Assembly (NCBI GenBank): GCA_001766655.1
Contig: MJCC01000002.1
Location: 1,262,494-1,326,493 of the forward strand
Length of the DNA stretch: 64,000 nucleotides
Reading direction: 5' to 3'
Origin: Phytomonas francai
Taxonomy: Eukaryota; Euglenozoa; Kinetoplastea; Trypanosomatida; Trypanosomatidae
A program made the translations under genes and the position numbers. Shown in pieces: positions 39,772 through 48,071 of the stretch (position 1 is the stretch's first letter; every line of letters starts with the position of its first letter). Below the pieces are notes generated by a model. The model was not told the DNA's origin, searched no databases, and saw only the letters and a list, made by a program, of their open reading frames with translations.

Positions 39772-41852
39772 TTTTATGTTACTAACGCTTTTCGAAGTGA
39801 CTCTTAATCTGATTTTAATAACAGAAGATATTTTCGTGTTGTTGTGTAGTTAACTGTTGAGTTTATTCTGATAAGCCACACATAGAACTTGCGCGTGTAA
39901 AAAAAAAACGGCCTATAGCTTGAAATTTTTCAGAAAATAGAACTTGTCGATCACCAAAAGCATACGTACATCAGTAAAAAGGTCGTCTACGTTTAGCGCA
40001 CCTATTACCGGAAAGGAAAGTGAAACCAACCAAATGAATCCGTACTGGTAAGGGTAAAAAACAAATTGATGAGAGAAATAGTAAAATGACGAAATGCTAA
40101 ATACAAAAAGAGATTAAATGTATATATCCCTCTCCTTGACAGAAGAAATTCAACATACTAAGATAGAAACACTGCTCCTGACGTGTAAAGTGGATAACAC
40201 TTAAAGAGATTGTTGTGTTTTTGAAAAGGGAATAGCAAAATGATTAAAAAGCGGAGAAGAAGCTATCCGTGGAGAAGGTTAGCCAAAAAGTCCCATTAAT
40301 AAGGAAGAGAATCATGGTATCGGAACACGAAACAATTGAAGGGAAAAGTAGCATGGGAAAAGGAAAATCTCAACCTCCTTTTATTCCACTAATTACCAGT
40401 TCGTCCCCCTCCTCTCTATTCTTTGGGGGGAGGGGGGGGGGGAATACCTTCATGCATAATGTACAAATTAAAACGAAACGAAGTAATTGAAAAATGATAC
40501 TGTCATCATGCATTTATGTTTCTAAGCATTAGAGACATTGAAATACAAGAAATAAAAAGAAGCACAAGAAAAAGTGCAGCCCTGTGCAAGACACGATCCT
40601 TCTGTTCGGTTTTCGTGTATGGTTTATCAAGTCATCGTTGTGATCTATTTTCCCAGATCTCCACAACCCACCAAACTAGGAAAGGGGCCTAAAATCGCAA
40701 CCAAACGCACTCAAATGCTGTAAAAAAAACCCTTATAGACGATAAACGAAAAGGGAGCATTCAACCTGAGGATCCTTGAACACGTGCCTTGTGCAATTTC
40801 ACCAGACATACCAGAAACTCTTAGACTACACTATTCAAATCACCCTGCTAATGTGTCGTCACTCGCTTTCTTTACCCGCTGTACCTAGCAACAATCTTGG
40901 GCTATCTGTGTTAAGCTCCCTTCACAGAAAACGTTCGTCAGGTTGCCTCACAACAGCTCTGCACCCAACATGGAAATGGGCCTTTGTCTGATGTATCTTA
41001 CAGGCACATGGTAAGTGAAGATTTTCGCTGCCATTGTGAACACTGGCGGCATAAAAAGCGGGGGGTGTTGACACTGCTCTCATGGGCTCTTTCCCCCGTT
41101 TAAGTCATTCCTCCATCGCGACTGTTCAAGTACCCCTCGAATGCTATTGCGAGTCAATTTTCTAGAAGCCTTTCAGAGATCCGTTGCTTCTGTCGGTGCT
41201 ATCGGTGTAGAAAAGGCGATGTCGCTAGCAGCATCTCGAGCATTTCAGCCACTAACGTGAACTACAATTCTCTGTGACTTCGACCCTCATTCAAGAGATT
41301 TCCTTCATGGAGTGGTTCTTAGACCTGACGGCTACCACATAATGTAGCTGGCTCCGTTTCACACAATTTTCCCATCTACCCACCATCAGTTTTTAATTCT
41401 GCTAGGTAGTTCTGTATACGTTTTTTTTTAAAAATGAAATCGCACGCTTAGATAAATGCTCTTGGACGCCAATCTATTGTAAATATGTGCAATACGCAGT
41501 TGGGAAGCTGTTTATGATTTAGTCATCTGGACTCTTATAAGTAAATATGGTAAAACATTCTAAGCTAACATATAGAGGTGTCCTCATATTTGTCTATTCC
41601 CTTTTGAAGATACAAAGAATGCAAAAGAATACTGCTTGGAAAATCATATAATTCAGACAATTATCCCCAACCTGAGAATAGAGAAGTAATTAAAAATGTG
41701 AAATTATTAGTAAGTCCATTTTGCTGAATTCCTTCTTAGAAAATATAATATTAATCGTGTATTACTGTATTATAAATATAAATAACACACCCGAAGGCAA
41801 TATTATTAGTGCCTCTGAATGCGTAATAAAATAAACACCTTCCATCCCTTTC
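39772..41852. other. 2.1 kb gene-free region, largest in the window
   Basis: Between the HAS1 stop and the GTPase start on the minus strand. No frame above about 75 codons, none with recognisable content. It contains an interrupted G run on the top strand (listed separately) whose minus-strand reading is a pyrimidine tract followed closely by AAAG. The middle part (about 40770-41350) looks less AT-rich than the rest. It may be a long 3' UTR, a long 5' UTR of the GTPase, or carry a non-coding RNA; the sequence alone does not decide. Confidence 0.55.
40425..40442. repeat. Interrupted poly-G (poly-C on the transcribed strand)
   Basis: Six G, one A and eleven G in a row on the top strand. Read on the minus strand this is an 18-base pyrimidine run, followed by CCAAAGAATAG. 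It could act as a splice tract for a transcript beginning about 650 bases before the GTPase ATG. Confidence 0.9.
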
Positions 41853-43949
41853 TCAATCCCACTCACCGCTAATATTTTTATGCCGATTATTTACCGTATC
41901 CAGCGCAGCAGCACGGCGTTTGACATTTTTCGACTTCCTCATATCAGTTTTTTCACGACGAAGCTTTTTGCTTAAGTGCGCAGCAGATTGTGAAAGGTCA
42001 ATTTTTATAGGTGGTGGCTCACTCAAGGCAAATCCGCGCGCCACTTCAGCTAAATCGAGATTTTGCACGTTAAAAACATTCTTAAGCTGACTGCTGCTGT
42101 AGCTGAGCAAATACCCCTCGTAAGCCTGTCGTGCCGAGGTGCGTAGATAGTAATTGGAGCACACAAGCTTTTCAAGCTGCTCCTGGACACTGCTGTTGAG
42201 TTTTGAAATATCGAACGTGTATTCGTTTACGGAAACATGGGCGTCATTGTAGAGGTATTTGAGAAAAAGATTCTCCTGAGGTAATAAAAACATCAACGCA
42301 TTGCCGCAGCGTCCCGCACGGGCCGTACGACCAACCCGGTGAATGTACTTTACCGGATCGTCCGGTGGGTCAAACTGAACGATCCAATCTACGGCAGGAA
42401 TGTCCAAGCCGCGGGATGCCACGTCCGTCGTGAAGAGCACTCCGCTTTCGGCATTGCAAAACTGCATGTAAGTGGCTGAGCGCTGGTGCTGTTTTTGCTT
42501 TCCATGGAAAGCAATACATGGTACGTCGATATAGTTAAAAAGCTCGCAATGAAAACTAACACTATTACGACTGCTAAAGAAAACAATCATCTTCTTCTTA
42601 AGATTACGCTTTATGAAGTGGTAGAGAACGATCAGTCGTTTTGCGCTTTCACAAATGACGTAACCCTGCTCCAACGTTTCCACGGTGGCCTTGTCTTTTT
42701 TGGACTTCATAGAGATGAAGACAGGCGGTTTCTGAAACGAAATACGCGCAAGCTGCTCAACACGCGTGGTCTGTGTAGCGGAGAAGAGAAAAGTCTGACG
42801 CTGTTTGGGAAGAAGCGACACAATCTCGCGCATATCCTCCTCGAAACCGTTATCGAGAACGCGGTCCGCCTCATCAACTGCGAGTATGAGGAGATTTTTT
42901 GTATGCCAGTCGTCTGTCAGTTTTAGGTGATCTAATAGACGCCCAGGCGACGCGACGACAAGCATAACACCATTCACAAGTTTGAAACTCTCTTGCTTCC
43001 GGCTTTGCCCACCAATACAACACAAAAATGTGATGGACCCGTTGAAATATTTAAGCAATTTTAGCAAAACGCCTTCGATCTGCAAACACAATTCACGCGT
43101 TGGTCCAATAATAACCGCAGCGGTTCCGTTGCATGGCCGGAAACCCGCACGAGTGATAATTTCTACAATGGGAATGAGAAATGCCAGCGTCTTACCCGCG
43201 CCTGTCTTGGCCTCCGCAAGCAAGTCCTTCCCTTGTAGAGCAGCGGGGATACAGCGGGCCTGAATTCCCGTTAATGAGGTGAACTTCATATCATTCTCTA
43301 ATGCTGAGACGATGTGAGGGTTCAGCTGAAGCTTCTTGTAATCAGTACAGACAGAGTTCATCCTCTCGACACTATACGCTTGGTTCATCGCAGCTGCAAC
43401 CGCGGCCTTCCTAAAAGCCTCCCCGTTAGCATCCGAATTGCTATCACTCCTCGCATGTTTCTTCTCTCGCTGATCATCAATTTCGCCCACCTCACCGTTG
43501 GAGCTGATATCATGAAACTCCTTTCGCTTGCGTTTTTCTCTTTCCTTATCTCCTTCGAGAAGTTCCCTCCCTGTTCCACTATTCGCTCTTTTGTCTGGCA
43601 CACGGATCGCGTCATCCAGTGCAGAGGAGGGAAGGTTTGGCAGAGAAGAACTCAAACTGTCCTTTACGGCAAGGGCTTGAGGCTGCTTTGACCTATCCAA
43701 TTTAGGATTTCCCCTCATACGAGCAGGGGGTTCATCAATGTCATTCGTTGCCAATTGAGCCGTAAAAGACTCTACAGGGGGATTCCCATCCTTCTCGCCT
43801 TTCAATGCATCAACTGGACACTTCCCTTTATTGGTGCGGTGATGGCGCAGACGTTTTCGATGCGCAGGAGCTGGTCCCTCAAGTGTACCCTTATCTTCCT
43901 CAGCAGAATCTGATTTCAGAAGATCTCCCTGTTTTCTCACCTCGGACAT
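41853..43949 (-). CDS. HAS1: DEAD-box RNA helicase HAS1/DDX18
   Basis: An ATP-dependent RNA helicase of the HAS1/DDX18 type, a nucleolar protein required for 40S and 60S pre-rRNA processing. All core motifs are present: Q-motif region (MKFTSLTGIQARCIPAALQG), motif I AEAKTGAGKT (about 244-253), PTRELCLQ, ASPGRLLDHL, DEAD in VDEADRVLD (about 356-364), SAT, TTDVASRGLDIP and HRVGRTARAG (about 537). The HAS1-type C-terminal extension follows, with the conserved YLRTSARQAYEGYLLSYSS and a basic KKLRREKTD-type tail. Motif I has Glu and Ala at positions that are usually Ala and Ser in this family (AAAKTGSGKT). The N-terminal 200 residues are charged and disordered with nuclear-signal-like basic runs. 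Length is 698 versus about 505 (yeast) to 670 (human). Confidence 0.95.
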   Translation of the reverse strand: MSEVRKQGDLLKSDSAEEDKGTLEGPAPAHRKRLRHHRTNKGKCPVDALKGEKDGNPPVESFTAQLATNDIDEPPARMRGNPKLDRSKQPQALAVKDSLSSSLPNLPSSALDDAIRVPDKRANSGTGRELLEGDKEREKRKRKEFHDISSNGEVGEIDDQREKKHARSDSNSDANGEAFRKAAVAAAMNQAYSVERMNSVCTDYKKLQLNPHIVSALENDMKFTSLTGIQARCIPAALQGKDLLAEAKTGAGKTLAFLIPIVEIITRAGFRPCNGTAAVIIGPTRELCLQIEGVLLKLLKYFNGSITFLCCIGGQSRKQESFKLVNGVMLVVASPGRLLDHLKLTDDWHTKNLLILAVDEADRVLDNGFEEDMREIVSLLPKQRQTFLFSATQTTRVEQLARISFQKPPVFISMKSKKDKATVETLEQGYVICESAKRLIVLYHFIKRNLKKKMIVFFSSRNSVSFHCELFNYIDVPCIAFHGKQKQHQRSATYMQFCNAESGVLFTTDVASRGLDIPAVDWIVQFDPPDDPVKYIHRVGRTARAGRCGNALMFLLPQENLFLKYLYNDAHVSVNEYTFDISKLNSSVQEQLEKLVCSNYYLRTSARQAYEGYLLSYSSSQLKNVFNVQNLDLAEVARGFALSEPPPIKIDLSQSAAHLSKKLRREKTDMRKSKNVKRRAAALDTVNNRHKNISGEWD

Positions 43950-43971
43950 CGCGAAACCTAATTTTAAAATA

Positions 43972-43999
43972 CTAGAGACAGATAAGAAACAAGAACAGG
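43972..43999 (-). promoter_or_regulatory. Candidate spliced-leader acceptor for HAS1
   Basis: On the minus strand CCTGTTCTTGTTTCTTATCT runs into GTCTCTAG, with the AG at 43972-43973. This leaves a 22-base 5' UTR without ATG. Confidence 0.55.
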
Positions 44000-44366
44000 T
44001 AACAGTACTACTGACAATGGAGATGACAAAAGAAGTGTAAATGAAGGCCTCAATGAATAAAGAGACAGAAGTGCATTAAAGCTATCATGAATTTTGTGTT
44101 TCGAATTCAATCATATCCACTCATTTACCTCAAGAAATACGCAAAAGTTCTCAATACAACACGCAAAGACTTTTTATTTGAAATTTAACATTTAAGCGCA
44201 TTATTTAGATGTTAAAAACCTCCTTACGTCCAACATTGTTGAGTGTTTGCCGGAAGAAAAGCAACGGAACAAACGAAGTGAGCGCTTTCGCGTTCCGCCC
44301 CCTCCTATCACATCGCATCACGCCGTAACCCCCTTCTCCTATCATTCCCTATTCTGGGGGGGGAAA
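44000..44366. other. Intergenic spacer HAS1-RRP3
   Basis: AT-rich spacer without a gene. Directly after the RRP3-like stop codon there is an 8-base G run on the top strand (44356-44363), which reads as C on the transcript at the beginning of the 3' UTR. Confidence 0.6.
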
Positions 44367-45935
44367 TTACTTCTTAGCGGTCTTCTTTGCTTCGCGTCGC
44401 TTTGCCCAAAGAGACTTGTATTGATCTTTCCTTGTCATTTTGAAAATTGTCTCGTTATCTCGCCTATAGCGCAGAGTCCCAAAGTCTGACGTCCCATGCT
44501 TAGCATCATCGTAACCCATGTCGTCATCCCCCCGTTCTCGCTTTGCGATTCTCGCGGTTGTAATTCTATTCGACTCCTTCTCGAGCTTTTCCTCGCTAGT
44601 TTCATCCCGCATCTGGCGCACCGCCTCTTGCTCCGCCTCCTCGACGCGCTGCAGCGCGACCTGCACATCATCCTCGGCGATCGGATATTCCACACACTTC
44701 ACACCCGTCTGCTGCTCGATCTTTTGCAGCAGTACAATGTCGTATTGACTCATTAAGTTTACAGCCTTGCCCTCGGCGCCGGCACGGGCAGTACGGCCCA
44801 CACGATGAATGTAATCCTCTACGCGATCCGGCAGCGAGTAATTTATCACGACGTCGGTGTGTGGAATATCCAAACCACGTTGTGCAACATCAGTACAGAC
44901 TAATATTCGAACCTTTCCCTCCCGGAACTTGGAAAGAGCAATGTTGCGATTCGTTTGGTTCATACGACCCATCAGGGGCAGTGCACGGTGGCCTAGAATA
45001 CGCAATGTCAGGGTAATCTTATGCACCAAAGCCGCACTCCGACAAAAGAGCAGGATGCGATTTCCCGTTTCCTTGCTGAGGTAGATGTGCAAATTGGGAA
45101 GCATTTGTGTAAAGGGGACAAAAATGTAGTACTGCTTGAGGGTTTCGACAGTCGTGTTTTTCCGATGTACTTGGACCAACACAGGGTCGCGCAACGAAGC
45201 CTTTTGAAGTCTGTCAATCTTAGTACTTAATGTGGCCGAGAAAAGCAAAGTCTGCCGCTCAATAGGCAGATACTCCAAAATAGTATCGATTTCCTTTTCA
45301 TAGTCCATGTCAAGCATCTTATCCGCCTCATCCAGGACGAGGGCGTGGAGTTTCACCAACTTGAACCCCTTCGTATTGCTTAAGTGGTCTTTAACACGGC
45401 CTGGGGTGCCCACAATGACGTGGGGCCGCTTGCTAAGCTCACAGGCCTGGTCCACCATGTCCGCGCCACCCACCAGTGTCGCAACCCGCAGGCCGACGCT
45501 CCTGCCCAGCAGGATGAACTGCGAGGTAACCTGCTGCGCAAGCTCACGCGTGGGGACCATGACCAAGACGGAGAGATACGGCACCTTCGGCTGTGTGAGC
45601 AGCCACTGCACAAGCGGCAGGACGTACGCGCCGGTCTTGCCACTACCTGTCTGCGCCATGCCGATGATATCACGCCCCTTGGCCACGACCGGTATCACGG
45701 CAGCTTGAATGCGGGTGGGATAATTCCACTCCGCCCCAGCACAGGCCTCACAAAGCTCCTCACAGAGGCCCAGATCCGCAAAGGTCTTGTTCTTGCTCTC
45801 CTCGTCCGCTAGCAGCTCCGAGCCCAGGCTCGCTTTAGGGGGGAGAACGCGCCCCTTTGGGAACTTATCGTGTTCGGCGACATCGGTATCGACGCCCTTA
45901 AGGCTGCCCTTTCGCCTTTCCTTCACTTTTAACAT
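44367..45935 (-). CDS. DEAD-box RNA helicase RRP3/DDX47
   Basis: A nucleolar DEAD-box helicase of the RRP3/DDX47 class, which acts in 18S rRNA maturation. Motifs in the 522-residue protein: FADLGLCEELCEAC with PTRIQ (Q motif), AQTGSGKT (94-101), PTRELA (128-133), TPGR (177-180), DEAD (202-205), SAT (233-235), CTDVAQRGLDIP and HRVGRTARAG (377-386). The C-terminus is charged and ends in a basic tail. The open frame continues 38 codons upstream but begins only with TTG, and those codons are a hydrophobic translation of a pyrimidine tract. I therefore place the start at the ATG at 45935. Family length is about 455-500. Assignment to RRP3 rather than a neighbouring class such as DBP8/DDX49 rests on the core sequence and is less sure than the DEAD-box call itself. 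Confidence 0.9.
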   Translation of the reverse strand: MLKVKERRKGSLKGVDTDVAEHDKFPKGRVLPPKASLGSELLADEESKNKTFADLGLCEELCEACAGAEWNYPTRIQAAVIPVVAKGRDIIGMAQTGSGKTGAYVLPLVQWLLTQPKVPYLSVLVMVPTRELAQQVTSQFILLGRSVGLRVATLVGGADMVDQACELSKRPHVIVGTPGRVKDHLSNTKGFKLVKLHALVLDEADKMLDMDYEKEIDTILEYLPIERQTLLFSATLSTKIDRLQKASLRDPVLVQVHRKNTTVETLKQYYIFVPFTQMLPNLHIYLSKETGNRILLFCRSAALVHKITLTLRILGHRALPLMGRMNQTNRNIALSKFREGKVRILVCTDVAQRGLDIPHTDVVINYSLPDRVEDYIHRVGRTARAGAEGKAVNLMSQYDIVLLQKIEQQTGVKCVEYPIAEDDVQVALQRVEEAEQEAVRQMRDETSEEKLEKESNRITTARIAKRERGDDDMGYDDAKHGTSDFGTLRYRRDNETIFKMTRKDQYKSLWAKRREAKKTAKK

Positions 45936-45940
45936 TAACA

Positions 45941-45979
45941 CTAGATAGAGCAAGCAGAAAAAGGAAAGGAAGAAAGCAG
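45941..45979 (-). promoter_or_regulatory. Spliced-leader acceptor fixing the RRP3 start
   Basis: On the minus strand about 30 pyrimidine-rich bases (TTTCTTCCTTTCCTTTTTCT and on) end at CTATCTAG, with the AG at 45941-45942. This is the first AG, five bases before the ATG. The frame upstream of it would be removed from the mRNA. Confidence 0.6.
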
Positions 45980-46262
45980 AATGTAAAGGACTCGTCTCTC
46001 TTTGTAAATATACTTTATAGAATAAACAGGTTACAATATAAAAAAGCAAAAGGGAAAAAGGTAATTAGAAAATGAAGAGGTAACAAACGCTCGCGCAAGA
46101 ATCTCCATCTCCTCTTATTCTCTTTGCCAGCTACTCATCGGGGCGCCTTACCCATAAACATGATTTTGTGTATTCGCCATATAGCACCAAGCAAAGGTAA
46201 ACACGTGTAAAAAGCATCGTGTGCAAACGATAAAAGCTTCACCTATCCAATTCTCTTTTCCT
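45980..46262. other. uS5m-RRP3 intergenic spacer
   Basis: With the acceptor region and leader this makes about 327 bases without a gene between the uS5m stop and the RRP3 ATG. I see no further element. Confidence 0.6.
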
Positions 46263-47573
46263 TTAATGGAGCAAGTAGTTGCGCTTCACATGTGATGGAA
46301 GTTTCATATCTAAATGAGGATTTGACACCGGCAATGAGCCCAAGTCATTGTATGTCTTACCTAATTTTTTTAGAAGATCCGCAAGCGTGCGGCGGTTAGA
46401 CTGCCTGGATTTCAAGGTGCTGCTTGTCGTACTGGATGCAGCCTCAACCCTGGTTCGGAGTTCATCGCCACGGAGCCCCATCTTGGGCTCGTTCAGATGT
46501 TCCTTACTACCTGCAAAAAAATCCTTCCAGTAAACATCATCATAATAGCCCCTCTTGAGGTGATCTGGCATTCGATTGTCAACCACACGATCCGGCATAA
46601 AGATACCGTCCTTGCCGGGTGGATGCATGGCCATCATACCTTTTCGGCGGCGAATCTCTTCTAAATAAGGATAGATATTATAGATAAGAGAGTGTGGGAC
46701 TTTTCCACGACTCGCGGCAATTTCGCTGACACTTCGGAGAGCCTTTACGGCCTCGAAGACAGCCTCCACAGTGTGCGTAGGGGACCGCGGGGTGTTGACG
46801 GCACGGTTGTTGATACGGCATCCCGCGTGCTGGAAGCCGAATGCGCACAAAATATCCGCAACGCGAAAATTGGCGACGATGCGCTTTGCAGGATACAGTA
46901 GCACCCGCGCACCATCAGCATTAACGCGCACAGGGTACATCGGACCCTCCTGCTCTAAGTCAACAGCTAGGATGTTAGAAAATGCCTCTCGAATGGCTTC
47001 GTTTCGCGCCTCCTGAGTGCTAGGGGCAACCGCACGTCCCCAACCAGCAATTCCCTTTCCGGTGCCCACATACAGAACACAGTAAATCCACTGACGGTGA
47101 TCTGTTGGGCTGAACTTCACTACGCGCATGTCATAGGCAACAATGTTAAGCTGAAAGTTGCACAGAAACCTCCCGCGGTGCTCCAACGGGATGAGGTCTG
47201 GGGTCATCCAAGTATTGGAGCGCCACTGATTGTACTCAGTATTAAGCTTATGCTTCCATTGAAAGCCCTCAGGGTACAGATCGGGAACGATCCGATATTC
47301 GTTGTAGAGATCTATGCCATTGTCCATGCCCTTGAGGCCCTTGCTGTCTGCCGCGTGCGCGACCGCTTCAGCTGAGTCGCGCGTGTCTCGGAAATAAAGT
47401 GAAGTGCCCGTTTCGAGATCTACAAATGGGTTCCTCATCTTTTCGAATCGTCTACGTGTGAAGCTACCGGGCCTCATCCAGGCGTAATAAATACGGGGAA
47501 CACCACCTCGCATTGTGCCCTTGGTGGCGAACGAGGTTAAATTCCTCAACACTGGAAGCGTTCGGTCAAGCAT
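46263..47573 (-). CDS. Mitochondrial ribosomal protein uS5m
   Basis: The protein carries a bacterial-type S5 fold: the N-terminal double-stranded-RNA-binding-like part at about residues 140-205 (YVGTGKGIAGWGRAVAPSTQ, then EARNEAIREAF) and the C-terminal part at about 215-285 (VLLYPAK, VANFRVADILCAFGFQHAGC and THTVEAVFEAVKALRS). S5 lies in the small-subunit body and contributes to decoding accuracy. At 436 residues it is far longer than bacterial S5 (about 165), with long N- and C-terminal extensions, as is common for kinetoplastid mitoribosomal proteins. The N-terminus (MLDRTLPVLRNLTSFATKGTMRGG) is basic and fits a mitochondrial presequence. Cytosolic uS5 (RPS2) is excluded by the sequence style and presequence. 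ATG start. Confidence 0.9.
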   Translation of the reverse strand: MLDRTLPVLRNLTSFATKGTMRGGVPRIYYAWMRPGSFTRRRFEKMRNPFVDLETGTSLYFRDTRDSAEAVAHAADSKGLKGMDNGIDLYNEYRIVPDLYPEGFQWKHKLNTEYNQWRSNTWMTPDLIPLEHRGRFLCNFQLNIVAYDMRVVKFSPTDHRQWIYCVLYVGTGKGIAGWGRAVAPSTQEARNEAIREAFSNILAVDLEQEGPMYPVRVNADGARVLLYPAKRIVANFRVADILCAFGFQHAGCRINNRAVNTPRSPTHTVEAVFEAVKALRSVSEIAASRGKVPHSLIYNIYPYLEEIRRRKGMMAMHPPGKDGIFMPDRVVDNRMPDHLKRGYYDDVYWKDFFAGSKEHLNEPKMGLRGDELRTRVEAASSTTSSTLKSRQSNRRTLADLLKKLGKTYNDLGSLPVSNPHLDMKLPSHVKRNYLLH

Positions 47574-47599
47574 TTTCGCAATTGTCAGTTTGGGTAAAG

Positions 47600-47621
47600 C
47601 TTAGAACACAAAAAAGTCTTC
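47600..47621 (-). promoter_or_regulatory. Candidate spliced-leader acceptor for uS5m
   Basis: On the minus strand GACTTTTTTGTGTTCTAAG has its AG at 47600-47601, leaving a 26-base 5' UTR. The tract is short, so confidence is moderate. Confidence 0.35.
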
Positions 47622-48071
47622 TTCGTGATTGCTACTGAAAAAATGAATATATTGCGAAAGGTCTCCTTTCATCAACACACTTTTGTACAACCGATTCCGG
47701 AGAGGTAATTGGACACAACAACGTAACCGATACCTAATCCGGTGTCAAGTAGCTACGGCGAACTCCAATGTTGAAGTCCCACGAAAAAAAAGGAAGAAAA
47801 AAACATACAGTACATGGAGTTGTCGCTATAAGCAAACAATAATGTAATATATATATAGTTGTTATTTGCTTTTAGAAAAGTACTACACCAAATCGCTCAC
47901 GGCCGTCTTATCTTCTTTCATTTCACTCTGTGCACCGGCAGAGGACAGGCTCATTAATTTATATCTTAGTTACTCGATTTAGCATTCCCTGAGACACCTT
48001 TTCCATTGTTTGATGTTTTTCAGCGGAAACAAACAAAAGAGAGAAAATTAGGAAATAACAAGTCAACTCAA
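47622..48071. other. Intergenic region, no gene seen
   Basis: An AT-rich gap after the NOC3 stop on the minus strand, with a short TA run near 47846-47860. It should hold the NOC3 3' UTR. Confidence 0.6.

Noticed and set aside
45936..46049. Hydrophobic N-terminal segment of the RRP3-like helicase
   Set aside because: It starts at TTG, is a translated pyrimidine tract, and lies upstream of the first AG acceptor. No membrane segment belongs to this helicase.
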